32,433 bases of DNA, taken from Collinsella aerofaciens (lineage in GTDB: Bacteria; Actinomycetota; Coriobacteriia; Coriobacteriales; Coriobacteriaceae). The stretch is from positions 1 to 32,433 of the forward strand of contig JAPJOH010000024.1 in the NCBI GenBank assembly GCA_030826265.1, read 5' to 3'. The notes beneath the pieces are model-generated. The model worked only from the letters and a program-made list of their open reading frames with translations. It was not told the origin of the DNA and searched no databases. The position numbers and the translations under genes were made by a program. Numbering within the stretch: the first letter of the stretch is position 1; the number at the start of each line of letters is the position of its first letter. Positions 23,362 through 32,147 of the stretch are shown here, piece after piece.

Positions 23362-25262
23362 TTGAGTGTCGGGGCGTTTCCTTTAGCTACGATGGCGCTG
23401 CGAAAGCGCTCGATGGTATCAATCTGAACATCGAGGATGGCGAGTTTTTCTGCATCCTCGGTGGCAATGGGTCGGGCAAGTCGACGTTTGCCAAGCATCT
23501 GAATGCACTGTTGCAGCCCGATGTGGGCACGGTGCGCGTCAACGGCATGGATGCGTCCGACCCCGAGCTGGTCTACGACATTCGTTCGACCGCGGGCATG
23601 GTATTCCAGAATCCCGATGACCAGCTGGTGGCAACGCTTGTCGAAGATGACGTTGCGTTCGGTCCCGAAAACCTTGGCGTGCCGTCGGCGCAAATTGCGC
23701 AGCGCGTACGCGAGGCGCTGAAGGGTGTGGGCCTGGTGGGCTTTGAGCGTCACGAGACCCATGCGCTTTCGGGCGGCCAAAAGCAGCGCGTGGCGCTTGC
23801 CGGCGTGCTCGCCATGGAGCCGCGCGTGCTCATTTTGGATGAGGCTTCTTCGATGCTCGATCCGCGTGGACGCAAGGGCCTCATGAAGGCTTGCCACGCG
23901 TTGCACAATCGTGGCATGACCATCGTGATGATTACGCACTTTATGGAAGAGGCCGCCGAGGCCGATCGCGTTGCTGTCTTTCAAGCGGGTCGCGTTGCCA
24001 TGCTCGGTGAGCCCGAGGAAATCTTGACGCGGGCGGACGAACTTGCGCAGCTCAACCTGGATATGCCGGTGTCGTGCTGCCTAGGTAGGGCACTTCGTGA
24101 GAAGGGCGTTTCCGTTTGCGCGCAGGTGCGCGAGGCAGATATGGTCGCCGAGATTGCACAGGCTTATGCCGAGCGGAGCGGGACGGACATCGCAGGGCAG
24201 CCTTCCGCATCCGATTCTCATGTGCTTGACAATGGATCCTCTGCGGCCGACGGGATAGCCGCGTCGGAGCCCGTTATCGAGATTTCGCACCTCTCGCATA
24301 GTTACTCGCTGAGCGCCCGCGAGCGCCGTCGATGGCGCAAGCGCTCGACCACTGCGGACGCATCGAGCAAACAGGCTCTTTGGGGCAACGATCCAAACAG
24401 TCCCTGGGCACTGCGCGATGTTTCGCTGACGGTGCGTCGCGGTGAGTTTCTGGGCCTGGCGGGTCATACCGGCTCGGGTAAATCAACGCTGGTTCAGCAT
24501 CTCAACGGGTTGATTCGTCCGCAGGAGGGAAGCGTTTGCGCGCTGGGGCTCGACCTATCAAGCAAGAAAGACGCCGCCGCGGTTAAGGCCAAGGTCGGCG
24601 TGGTGTTTCAGTATCCCGAGCGCCAGCTATTTGCCGAGACCGTGGCGCAGGACGTGGCGTTTGGCCCGCGCAACCTTGGCCTGCCAGAAGAAGAGGTTGC
24701 GCGCCGTGTCGCATCATCGCTTGCGCGCGTGGGCCTCGACCTTGCCGCGATAGGCGACAAGAACCCCTTTGAGCTTTCGGGCGGCCAGCAGCGCCGCGTG
24801 GCGTTTGCCGGCGTGCTCGCCATGGAGCCCGAGGTGCTGGTGCTCGACGAGCCCATGGCGGGGCTCGATCCGGCTGCGCGCGGGGATTTTCTGGGGCTCA
24901 TCGATCGACTCCATCGCGAGGGCCTGACTGTTGTCATGGTTTCGCATAGCATGGATGACCTGGCAAATTGTTGTGACCGTATCGTTGTGATGAACGAGGG
25001 CGCCGTGTTTGCCGAGGGAACGCCCGCGCAGGTTTTTGCGCGCGCGGATGAGCTCAAGTCGATCGGCCTGGGCGTTCCTGCCGCCCAGCGTATGGCGCTG
25101 GCGCTCGCACAGGCCGGTGTGCCGCTCCGCTGCGACAAGCTTTATACGGTTGAGGCGCTGGCCGACGAGCTGGCCGGCTTGCTGCTGGGCTGCGCGGACG
25201 TGCCTTTGAGGGTTCCGTGTCAGGCTGGTTCCAAGGCGCCCACGCGAGAGGAGGGCTGCTAA
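23358..25262 (+). CDS. ecfA: fused ECF transporter ATPase (EcfA1-EcfA2)
   Basis: This 634-residue protein joins two complete ABC ATPase domains. Domain 1: Walker A GGNGSGKST (35-43), Q-loop FQNPDDQ, signature LSGGQ (137-141), Walker B ending DE (161-162) and His194. Domain 2: GHTGSGKST (369-377), FQYPERQ, LSGGQ (473-477) and Walker B ending DE (497-498). The linker is about 80 residues (230-305). Domain 1 has DEASSMLDP and domain 2 DEPMAGLDP, matching EcfA1 and EcfA2 respectively. ATP hydrolysis here drives uptake by RibU with EcfT. The start overlaps the ribU stop, and the stop shares one base with the ecfT start. In most ECF systems the two ATPases are separate genes. Confidence 0.93.
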   Translation: MIECRGVSFSYDGAAKALDGINLNIEDGEFFCILGGNGSGKSTFAKHLNALLQPDVGTVRVNGMDASDPELVYDIRSTAGMVFQNPDDQLVATLVEDDVAFGPENLGVPSAQIAQRVREALKGVGLVGFERHETHALSGGQKQRVALAGVLAMEPRVLILDEASSMLDPRGRKGLMKACHALHNRGMTIVMITHFMEEAAEADRVAVFQAGRVAMLGEPEEILTRADELAQLNLDMPVSCCLGRALREKGVSVCAQVREADMVAEIAQAYAERSGTDIAGQPSASDSHVLDNGSSAADGIAASEPVIEISHLSHSYSLSARERRRWRKRSTTADASSKQALWGNDPNSPWALRDVSLTVRRGEFLGLAGHTGSGKSTLVQHLNGLIRPQEGSVCALGLDLSSKKDAAAVKAKVGVVFQYPERQLFAETVAQDVAFGPRNLGLPEEEVARRVASSLARVGLDLAAIGDKNPFELSGGQQRRVAFAGVLAMEPEVLVLDEPMAGLDPAARGDFLGLIDRLHREGLTVVMVSHSMDDLANCCDRIVVMNEGAVFAEGTPAQVFARADELKSIGLGVPAAQRMALALAQAGVPLRCDKLYTVEALADELAGLLLGCADVPLRVPCQAGSKAPTREEGC

Positions 25263-26062
25263 TGGAGGCGTTCTCATTTGGCAGCTACTATCCCGGGGAT
25301 AGCGCGGTGCATCGCCTGGATCCGCGTACTAAGTTGCTCCTAGGTTTCGCCTTTCTGGTCACCGTGCTCACCGTCGGAAGCTTTTGCGGGCTGGTTCCGG
25401 TCGCAATGTTTGTGGTCCTGGTCTATGTCGTGGCCCGGGTGCCGTTGCGTCGGGTCCTATCATCGATGGCACCACTGCTGGCGATTGTCGTGGTAGTCGC
25501 GGTGCTCAACTTGTTTTCCGATCAGAGCGGCCGCATTTTGTGGCAGCTTGGCTTTTTGCAGGTGAGCGAGGGCTCGCTGCGTTCTGCGGCGTTTATGGCG
25601 TGCCGCCTGACCCTGATGATGGCCGGCATGAGCGCCATTACACTCACCACGCCGACGCTCGACCTCACCGCGGGTTTTGAGCGCCTGCTCGCACCATTTG
25701 CGCGCGTGGGACTTCCGGCGCACGAGCTCGGCATGATTATGGGTATCGCGCTGCGGTTTATGCCGCAATTTGCCACCGAGATGAAACAGACGGCCGATGC
25801 ACAGGCAAGTCGCGGCGCGCGCGTGGCGGGCGGTCCGCTCGGCGGTGTGCGCATGCTCGGCAGTGTGGCGATTCCGCTGTTCACCGGCGTGTTCCGTCAT
25901 GCCGAGACGCTTTCGGCCGCCATGGATGCGCGCTGTTATCACGGCGAGCAGGGACGCACGCGTCTGCATGCGCTTGCGTTTGGCCGGGGGGATGTACTGG
26001 CAGCGCTGGCGATGGCGCTGCTGGTGACATGCGTTGTCGTTATCAATCTTCAACTCGTCTAA
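25262..26062 (+). CDS. ecfT: ECF transporter transmembrane component (EcfT)
   Basis: The 266-residue membrane protein has about six hydrophobic segments and couples the ATPases to the S component. The opening HRLDPRTKLLLGFAF is typical of EcfT. Two coupling-type motifs are visible near the C-terminus, AQASRGA (about residues 179-185) and AMDARCYHG (about 219-227); the second has Cys where Gly is more usual. AGGAGGG lies six bases before the ATG, which shares a base with the stop of the ATPase gene (TAATG). I rejected the longer open frame starting at 25217, because it overlaps the ATPase and has no start signal. The complete RibU-EcfA-EcfT set is contiguous. Confidence 0.92.
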   Translation: MEAFSFGSYYPGDSAVHRLDPRTKLLLGFAFLVTVLTVGSFCGLVPVAMFVVLVYVVARVPLRRVLSSMAPLLAIVVVVAVLNLFSDQSGRILWQLGFLQVSEGSLRSAAFMACRLTLMMAGMSAITLTTPTLDLTAGFERLLAPFARVGLPAHELGMIMGIALRFMPQFATEMKQTADAQASRGARVAGGPLGGVRMLGSVAIPLFTGVFRHAETLSAAMDARCYHGEQGRTRLHALAFGRGDVLAALAMALLVTCVVVINLQLV

Positions 26063-26092
26063 GCTCGATTCGAGCGCAAGAAAGGGGTCTCT

Positions 26093-26539
26093 ATGACCGA
26101 CATCGATCGCACGGCTCAGCTCGAGCGCGCCTGCTCGTATCTCAGGCGCATTCCGGCGTGGTATCTTGCCACGACCGATGCGAGCGACGGGCATCAGCCC
26201 CGCGTGAGGCCGTTTTCGTTTGCCATGGTCGATGATGGCAAGCTGTGGTTTTGCACGTCGCGCGACAAGGACGTGTGGGCGGAGTTGAGCGCGAATCCCA
26301 AGTTTGAGGTATCGGGCTGGAAGCCGGGGGAGTGCTGGATCGTGTTAACTGGCGAGGCTGCGCTCGAGGACGATGCATTCGTGAGCGACAAGGTGCGCCA
26401 AGCGGGCTTTAAGCACATGGTGGGCATTGGCGAGCAACACGATAGCGCCAACGATGGCCGCCTTGCATTCTTCTCGGTCCGCAACATCGCCGCACGGTTC
26501 TGCGATATCGATGGCAGCGAAGAGCGCCTCGAGCTCTAA
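26093..26539 (+). CDS. pyridoxamine 5'-phosphate oxidase-fold (flavin-binding) protein
   Basis: The 148-residue protein has the small split-barrel flavin fold. It shows PAWYLATTDASDGHQPRVRPFSFAMVDDGKLWFCTS (about 21-57), then KDVWAELSANPKFEVSGW and a C-terminal strand. The family binds FMN or related cofactors and reduces or senses small molecules; the substrate is unknown. AAAGGGG lies upstream of the ATG. It is 30 bases after ecfT and may belong to the same transcript, which would link flavin uptake to a flavin protein. It is a paralogue of the next gene, sharing PAWYLAT, VRPFSFA and KDVW. Confidence 0.85.
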   Translation: MTDIDRTAQLERACSYLRRIPAWYLATTDASDGHQPRVRPFSFAMVDDGKLWFCTSRDKDVWAELSANPKFEVSGWKPGECWIVLTGEAALEDDAFVSDKVRQAGFKHMVGIGEQHDSANDGRLAFFSVRNIAARFCDIDGSEERLEL

Positions 26540-26541
26540 TT

Positions 26542-26556
26542 TCCCAAATTGACTAC
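26542..26556 (+). repeat. copy 2 of the 15-base intergenic repeat
   Basis: TCCCAAATTGACTAC, identical to 6922-6936, lies just after the stop of the first flavin-fold gene. A TTG inside it could be misread as a start of the next gene. Confidence 0.35.
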
Positions 26557-26593
26557 CCATTCCAAAAAGACTGGTCAGGCGACAGGAGGAAAC

Positions 26594-27004
26594 GTGGACG
26601 GATTGAATACGGTGCTGGAGTATCTGACGTCGGTGCCGGCGTGGTATCTGGCGACGAGCGTGGGCGGGCAGCCGCATGTGCGTCCGTTCTCGTTTGCGCA
26701 GATTCAGGACGGCAAGCTGTGGTTTGTGACAGCGCGCACCAAAGATGTGTGGCAGGAGCTGCTGCAAAACCAGCGCTTTGAGGTCACGAGTTGGTGGCCG
26801 GGCCATGGTTGGTTGATCCTGCGCGGGCGTGCGGGGCTGGAAGACCGGGCTTCGGGCGAAATGCGCGAGGCCGGATGGAAGCATCTTGAGCGCTTGAGCG
26901 AGCACTATGAGGGGCCTAACGACCCCGCGCTCGTCTTCTTTAGCGTCGAGGATCCCGAGGCATTTATCTGCAATCATGACGAATGGGTGCCGGTTGAGCT
27001 CTAG
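26594..27004 (+). CDS. second pyridoxamine 5'-phosphate oxidase-fold protein
   Basis: The 136-residue protein has the same fold as its neighbour: VPAWYLATSVGGQPHVRPFSFAQIQDGKLWFVTA and KDVWQELLQNQRFEVTSWWPG. The pair arose by tandem duplication and has diverged. The start is GTG at 26594, with AGGAGG four bases upstream; an upstream TTG in the repeat at 26542 has no ribosome binding site. The position suggests co-transcription with the upstream flavin genes. The substrate is unknown. Confidence 0.85.
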   Translation: MDGLNTVLEYLTSVPAWYLATSVGGQPHVRPFSFAQIQDGKLWFVTARTKDVWQELLQNQRFEVTSWWPGHGWLILRGRAGLEDRASGEMREAGWKHLERLSEHYEGPNDPALVFFSVEDPEAFICNHDEWVPVEL

Positions 27005-27138
27005 CCAGCTGGCTCATCCTAACAACTTAGTTTTCGCATGGGCGGACCCCGTGTTGCCCGGCACCGTAAGGAGTGCCGGTCAATATGGGGCCCGCTCTAT
27101 TTGTCAATTCCTTCAAGCGAATGTGTCGGGAATGTTTC

Positions 27139-27177
27139 AATGCATGAACATGCAAGCTATTTACGTATTCATGCATC
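27139..27177. promoter_or_regulatory. tandem ARG boxes (ArgR operator) upstream of argC
   Basis: Box 1, 27139-27156, is AATGCATGAACATGCAAG, an almost perfect ArgR palindrome. Box 2, 27160-27177, is TTTACGTATTCATGCATC, matching mainly in its right half. The two 18-base boxes are three bases apart, the spacing used by hexameric ArgR. They lie about 85 bases before the argC ATG. The repressor gene itself is not in the window. Arginine-dependent repression is expected from the family. Confidence 0.75.
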
Positions 27178-27261
27178 TTTTGGTGCTAAAGTTTCAACCC
27201 ACTTCATAACGACCGCTGCGAAATGCGCATCGGTGCATAAATCGCAGACAAGGAGTCTGAT

Positions 27262-28332
27262 ATGTCTTTGAAGGTTGGAATCGTCGGCGCGGCTGGATAT
27301 GCCGGAGCCGAGCTTATTCGCCTCGTGCTCGGTCATCCCGAGTTTGAACTTGTTGCCATTACGTCCAACGCCGATGCCGGCCAGCCGCTGTCCGCGGTGT
27401 ATCCGAGCTTTGCTGGCGTGAACGATCTGGTTTTCACCACGCATGACGCTTCCGAGCTCAAGAGCTGCGATGCGGTTTTTCTTGCCGTGCCGCACACGGC
27501 TGCCATGGCACAGGTGCCCGCGCTCCTTGCCGCGGGCGTTTCCTGCTTTGATCTTTCGGCCGATTACCGTCTGAGCGACGCGTCTGTCTTTGAGGCATGG
27601 TATGCCGCCGAGCACACGAGCCCCGAGTTGCTCAAGACCCGCGCCTTCGGCCTGCCCGAGCTGTTCTGCCAGGACTTAGAGACCGCTGCTTCCAGCCATG
27701 TCGCCGGAAAGCCCGTTTTGGTCGCCTGCGCCGGCTGCTATCCCACCGCAACGAGCCTTGCTGCTGCTCCTGCCGTGCGTGCGGGCTGGGTGGCCGAGAG
27801 CGGTCCCGTGATCGTTGACGCTATCAGCGGCGTGACGGGTGCCGGTAAGTCCTGCAACGCTCGCACCCATTTTTGTAGCGCAGACGAGAACTTAGAGGCC
27901 TATGGCGTAGGCAAACATCGCCACACACCAGAGATCGAGCAGATTCTGGGCCTGACCGACCGCGTCGTCTTTACTCCACACTTGGCGCCGCTCAAGCGCG
28001 GCCTGCTTTCCACGGTGACGATGCCGCTCGCGCCGCAGGCTCTCGACACGCTGACTCTTGAGGATGTCGTTGACCATTACAAGAAGTTCTACGCTGGACG
28101 CACCTTTGTGCGTGTGCTCGACGCCGGCAAGCAGCCCAAGACGGCTTCGGTCGTCGGCACCAACGCCGCCCAGATCGGTCTCGCGCTCAACAAGCGCGCG
28201 GGCGTTCTGGTGGCTACGGGCGCCATCGACAATCTGTGCAAGGGCGCAGCAGGCCAGGCGGTCCAGTGCGCCAATATCGTCTTTGGTTTTGACGAGCGAC
28301 GAGGCTTGCCCACAGTGGCGTGCCCGGTGTAG
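27262..28332 (+). CDS. argC: N-acetyl-gamma-glutamyl-phosphate reductase
   Basis: ArgC reduces N-acetylglutamyl phosphate to the semialdehyde with NADPH, the third step of arginine synthesis. The 356-residue protein has the nucleotide motif GAAGYAGAELIRL (about 9-21), the active-site CAGCYPT (156-162, Cys159 nucleophile) and GKHRHTPEI (217-225, catalytic histidine). AAGGAG lies seven bases ahead of the ATG. It is the first gene of argCJBD, behind the ARG boxes. A terminator-like hairpin lies between it and argJ. Confidence 0.95.
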   Translation: MSLKVGIVGAAGYAGAELIRLVLGHPEFELVAITSNADAGQPLSAVYPSFAGVNDLVFTTHDASELKSCDAVFLAVPHTAAMAQVPALLAAGVSCFDLSADYRLSDASVFEAWYAAEHTSPELLKTRAFGLPELFCQDLETAASSHVAGKPVLVACAGCYPTATSLAAAPAVRAGWVAESGPVIVDAISGVTGAGKSCNARTHFCSADENLEAYGVGKHRHTPEIEQILGLTDRVVFTPHLAPLKRGLLSTVTMPLAPQALDTLTLEDVVDHYKKFYAGRTFVRVLDAGKQPKTASVVGTNAAQIGLALNKRAGVLVATGAIDNLCKGAAGQAVQCANIVFGFDERRGLPTVACPV

Positions 28333-28408
28333 CACATTCGATTGTTAGCGATTTGGTAGTCGGGCATCGAGTGGGGCGCCACTCTTAAGCTGGTCTCATG
28401 ATTGTGGC

Positions 28409-28440
28409 TGGCATGGCGCACCAACCGATGCCCATTTTTT
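28409..28440 (+). terminator. terminator-like hairpin between argC and argJ
   Basis: GGCAT (28410-28414) pairs with ATGCC (28428-28432), with an inner GG/CC, followed after CA by six T. Inside an arg operon it could be partial termination or attenuation. The 134-base gap also holds GAGTGG/CCACTC, about 40 bases earlier. Confidence 0.5.
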
Positions 28441-28466
28441 GTTTGATATAAGGAGTCATAAAGACG

Positions 28467-29732
28467 ATGAATGCTGAGCAGTTCGATATCAAAATTCGTG
28501 CCGTAGAGGGCGGCGTAACGGCGGCAGCCGGCTTTAAGGCGGCGGGAATCCATGCCGGATTCCGCAAGAATCCCGAGCGCCTGGATTACGCGCTCGTCGT
28601 GCCCGATAAACCCTGTCCCGGGGCCGGCGTGTTTACGACTAACCGCTTTTGTGCGGCGCCCGTGCAGGTGAGCCGTGCCAACCTGGGCGGCGCCGACAAG
28701 GGCTACGGCGTCATTGCCGGCATTTCGGTCAACTCTGGCAATGCCAACGCCGCCACGGGTGAAACCGGTCTTGCCTGCGCGCGCGAGACCTGCAACATCG
28801 CCTCGCAGGTCATCGGCTGCGAGCCCCAGCAGATTCTGGTCGCCTCCACGGGCGTAATTGGTCAGATTCTGCCGATCGACACGTTTGAGACCGCCGTTCC
28901 TGCCGCCTACGAGGCACTCTCCGCCCACGGCGGCGCCGATGCCGCTCGCGCTATCATGACCACCGACACGCACTCCAAGGAGTATGCCGTGTGTTACCGC
29001 AGCGAGGCCGCGGGGCACGCGGGTAATGCCTATACGGTGGGCGGTATGTGCAAAGGCTCGGGTATGATCATGCCCAACATGGCCACCATGATCGCAGTCA
29101 TCACTACCGACGCCCCCGTCGAGCCGGCGGCGCTCCACGCTCTGTTGCTCTCCACCGTCAAGCAGACCTTCAACAAGGTAACGGTCGATTCCGACACCTC
29201 GACTAACGACACCTGCATCATGCTCGCTTCCGGCGCTGCCGCAAATGCCGAGCCTATTGTCGAGGGCTCCGATGCCTTTGACGAGTTGGCCTTTGCCGTG
29301 CATGAGGTGTGCGAGAGCCTGGCGCGCAACATCGCCGCAGATGGCGAGGGCGCATCCAAGCTCGTGACGGTTAATGTCACCGGCGCCGCGAACGACGAGG
29401 AGGCCGATATCGCCGCCCGTGCTGTTGCCAACTCGCCGCTCGTCAAGACCTGCATCGCCGGCCACGACTGCAACTGGGGCCGCGTTGCCATGGCGCTCGG
29501 CAAGTGCGGCGTGCAGTTTAACCAAGAAGATGTGTCCATCGACATGATGGGTATGCCCGTCTGTCGCGATGGCCTGACGGTCCCCTTCGATGAGGACGAA
29601 GCCCTGCGACGTTTTGAGGCGCCCGAGATTGTGATCTCGGCAGACCTGGGCGCAGGGGACGCGGCGACCACCGTGTGGACTTGCGACCTCACGCACGAGT
29701 ACATCTCCATTAACGGCGACTACCGTTCCTAG
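28467..29732 (+). CDS. argJ: bifunctional glutamate N-acetyltransferase / ornithine acetyltransferase
   Basis: ArgJ moves the acetyl group from N-acetylornithine back to glutamate, and in bifunctional forms can also use acetyl-CoA. The 421-residue precursor cuts itself at Ala206-Thr207 within KGSGMIMPNMATMIA to give two subunits, with Thr207 as nucleophile. Other family motifs: TTNRFCAAPV (57-66), GNANAATG (91-98) and TGVIGQ. AAGGAG lies 11 bases upstream of the ATG. Whether this enzyme is bifunctional cannot be told from sequence; no argA is in the window. Confidence 0.94.
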   Translation: MNAEQFDIKIRAVEGGVTAAAGFKAAGIHAGFRKNPERLDYALVVPDKPCPGAGVFTTNRFCAAPVQVSRANLGGADKGYGVIAGISVNSGNANAATGETGLACARETCNIASQVIGCEPQQILVASTGVIGQILPIDTFETAVPAAYEALSAHGGADAARAIMTTDTHSKEYAVCYRSEAAGHAGNAYTVGGMCKGSGMIMPNMATMIAVITTDAPVEPAALHALLLSTVKQTFNKVTVDSDTSTNDTCIMLASGAAANAEPIVEGSDAFDELAFAVHEVCESLARNIAADGEGASKLVTVNVTGAANDEEADIAARAVANSPLVKTCIAGHDCNWGRVAMALGKCGVQFNQEDVSIDMMGMPVCRDGLTVPFDEDEALRRFEAPEIVISADLGAGDAATTVWTCDLTHEYISINGDYRS

Positions 29733-29813
29733 ACTCCCGATGTGCCGCGCGTCCCGCTGCAATCGCGGGCAACGAGGGACGGCGCAATAGCTACACGAAA
29801 GACGAGGCAGACT

Positions 29814-30794
29814 ATGAAGTTCGCACGCGATTGTCGCTCGAGCGAATCCAATGAAGTTACCGCGCAGCTGCTGTTCGAGGCGCTGCCGTGGATTAAGAAC
29901 CTGACCGGTAAGACGGTCGTTATCAAGTACGGCGGTGCCGCCATGGTCGACGAGCAGTTGCGTCGTGACGTGATGAGCGACATCGTCCTGCTCAAGATTA
30001 TCGGCATGCGCCCTGTTATCGTGCACGGTGGCGGCAAGGCCATCAACGAGGCGCTCAGCCACTACGACATCCCCGTCGAGTTTAAGAACGGCCAGCGCGT
30101 GACTACGCCTGCCACCATGGACATCGTTCGCGAGGTACTGGGTGGCAAGGTCAATCAGGAGCTGGTCGCGGCGCTCAACCACCACGGCAACCTGGCCGTG
30201 GGCGTGTCCGGCAGCGACGCCGGCACCCTTATCGCCGAGCCACTCGACCCAGAGCTCGGCCGTGTAGGCAAGGTCACGCACGTCAACACCGACTATATCG
30301 AGCGTTTGCTCGACAGCGAGTACATTCCCGTTATCGCCACGGTCGCGGCGGGGGAGGACGGTGGCTTCTTCAACATCAACGCCGATACCGCCGCCGGCGC
30401 CGTTGCGGCGGCGCTCCACGCGCATAAGGCGATCTTCTTGACCGATGTCGACGGCCTGTACAAGGACTTTAGCGATAAGGATTCGCTTATCTCCAACCTG
30501 ACGCTCGACGAGGTCAATGAGATGCTCTACGGCGGCGAGGTCGACAAGGGCATGATCCCCAAGCTGCGCGCCGCCGTCGATGCGCTTACCGCTGGCGTGT
30601 TCCGAGCCCACATCATCAACGGCACGACGCCGCACTCGCTGCTTTTGGAGCTGCTGACCGATGCTGGCGTCGGTACCGTGATCCACTCCACCGAGACGGC
30701 CTACGAGTTCGATACGCATCCGCACCCGCTTTCGACGTTTGCGGCGCGCCTGACCGAGAACCTCGACGAGGTCGAGAAGCTCCAGACGGTCTAG
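29814..30794 (+). CDS. argB: acetylglutamate kinase
   Basis: ArgB phosphorylates N-acetylglutamate, the second step of arginine synthesis. The 326-residue protein shows VIKYGGAAM (36-44, Lys38), HGGG (71-74) and a C-terminal INADTAAGAVAAALHA and LTDVDGLY typical of amino-acid kinases. It is somewhat longer than the usual 290-300, at both ends. I chose the ATG at 29814; GAGG is six bases upstream. The in-frame GTG at 29742 gives 24 extra residues without a ribosome binding site. In the gap after argJ, CCCGC (29753-29757) pairs with GCGGG (29765-29769), with no T-run. Confidence 0.94.
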   Translation: MKFARDCRSSESNEVTAQLLFEALPWIKNLTGKTVVIKYGGAAMVDEQLRRDVMSDIVLLKIIGMRPVIVHGGGKAINEALSHYDIPVEFKNGQRVTTPATMDIVREVLGGKVNQELVAALNHHGNLAVGVSGSDAGTLIAEPLDPELGRVGKVTHVNTDYIERLLDSEYIPVIATVAAGEDGGFFNINADTAAGAVAAALHAHKAIFLTDVDGLYKDFSDKDSLISNLTLDEVNEMLYGGEVDKGMIPKLRAAVDALTAGVFRAHIINGTTPHSLLLELLTDAGVGTVIHSTETAYEFDTHPHPLSTFAARLTENLDEVEKLQTV

Positions 30795-30863
30795 CTGACC
30801 CGCGGTCGTCGCGTCCCTGCACCCATAGCCCTGCGCCGTACGGCGCCCAACGAAAGGCATCCC

Positions 30864-32147
30864 ATGTCACTTGCAACTCAACAATCGCTCGAATCCTATT
30901 ACGTTATGCATACCTTTGGCCGCTCGCCGGTTGAGTTTGTCGAAGGTCACGGTATGAAGCTCGTCGGCGATGACGGCCGTGAGTATCTTGATTTTCTTGC
31001 CGGTATCGGTGTGTGCAGCCTTGGCCACGGCAACGCTGCAGTGCTCTCGGCGCTCGAGGCGCAGACCAAAAAGCTCATGCATGTCTCCAACTACTTCTTC
31101 ATCGAGCAGCGTGGCCAGGTCGCGGCGCTGCTGTCCAAGCTCGCTAACGATGATGCGGACGGTGCGCGCGTGCTTGCCGACGCGATTGCTGCTGACGATG
31201 AGACCACGGCCGCTGCGCTCGGTGCCCCGGCTGCGGACGAGCAGGTATGGGAGACGTTCTTTGCCAACTCCGGCGCCGAAGCCAACGAGGGCTCGATGAA
31301 GCTCGCGCGTCTGTATGCCAAGCGTGCTGGTAACGGTGGCAACACCATCGTATGCATGCGCGGCGGCTTCCACGGCCGTACGCTTGAGACCATTGCCGCC
31401 ACCATGCAGGATTGGCTGCAGGATAGCTTCCGTCCGCTGCCGGGTGGCTTTGTGGCCTGCACGCCCAACGATGTCGACGAACTGCGTTCGATCTTTAAGC
31501 AGCTGGGAAGCGAGGTCTGCGCCGTCATGCTCGAGCCGATTCAGGGCGAGAGCGGTGTGCACCCCATGACTGAGGAGTTTATGACGGCGGCGCGCGACTT
31601 GGCGCACGAGGTGGGCGCCGTTCTTATCGCCGACGAGGTCCAGTGTGGCATCTTCCGCTCCGGCAAGCCGTTTGCATTCCAGACCTATGGCGTGGAGCCC
31701 GACATTATGAGCCTTGCCAAGGGCATTGCCGATGGCGTGCCCATGGGTGCCGTGGTGGCAAAGAAGGAGATCGCCGACGTGTTTAAGCCCGGCGACCACG
31801 GCTCGACTTTTGGCGGTAGCTGCTTGGCTGTCGCGGCGTGCGCCGCGACGCTCTCCGCGCTCGTGCGCGGCGATTATGCCGACCATGCTGCCAAGGTAGG
31901 CGCCTATATGGAGGCAGAGCTCGCCAAGCTCCCGCACGTGGTTGAGGTTCGTGGCCGCGGCCTGATGCTCGGATGCGACTTGGATGACGCTGCGGGCGAT
32001 GCGCATGATATTGTTGCCCGCGCGCTGGCCGCCGGTGTCGTGATTAACGCTACGGGTGCCCATACGCTGCGTTTCTTGCCGCCGCTCGTCTGCGAGGAAG
32101 CCGACGTGGACAGCCTGATCGAGATCCTGTCGGGTGTCTTGGGCTAA
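30864..32147 (+). CDS. argD: acetylornithine aminotransferase
   Basis: ArgD converts N-acetylglutamate semialdehyde to N-acetylornithine with glutamate, using pyridoxal phosphate. The 427-residue enzyme has NSGAEANEG (135-143), GGFHGRT (167-173), LIADEVQCGIFRSGK (254-268, Asp257) and SLAKGIADGVPMGA (283-296) with Lys286 as the cofactor lysine. Between ALLSKLAN and VWETFFANSG (about residues 94-129) it carries roughly 35 extra acidic, alanine-rich residues missing from typical ArgD. GAAAGG lies six bases before the ATG. It is the last arg gene seen; no argF, argG or argH follows within the window. Confidence 0.94.
   Translation: MSLATQQSLESYYVMHTFGRSPVEFVEGHGMKLVGDDGREYLDFLAGIGVCSLGHGNAAVLSALEAQTKKLMHVSNYFFIEQRGQVAALLSKLANDDADGARVLADAIAADDETTAAALGAPAADEQVWETFFANSGAEANEGSMKLARLYAKRAGNGGNTIVCMRGGFHGRTLETIAATMQDWLQDSFRPLPGGFVACTPNDVDELRSIFKQLGSEVCAVMLEPIQGESGVHPMTEEFMTAARDLAHEVGAVLIADEVQCGIFRSGKPFAFQTYGVEPDIMSLAKGIADGVPMGAVVAKKEIADVFKPGDHGSTFGGSCLAVAACAATLSALVRGDYADHAAKVGAYMEAELAKLPHVVEVRGRGLMLGCDLDDAAGDAHDIVARALAAGVVINATGAHTLRFLPPLVCEEADVDSLIEILSGVLG

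Noticed and set aside
28089..30860. 923-residue open frame opposite argC, argJ and argB
   Set aside because: It covers three well-defined genes on the other strand and has shadow-type composition rich in His, Arg and Gly.
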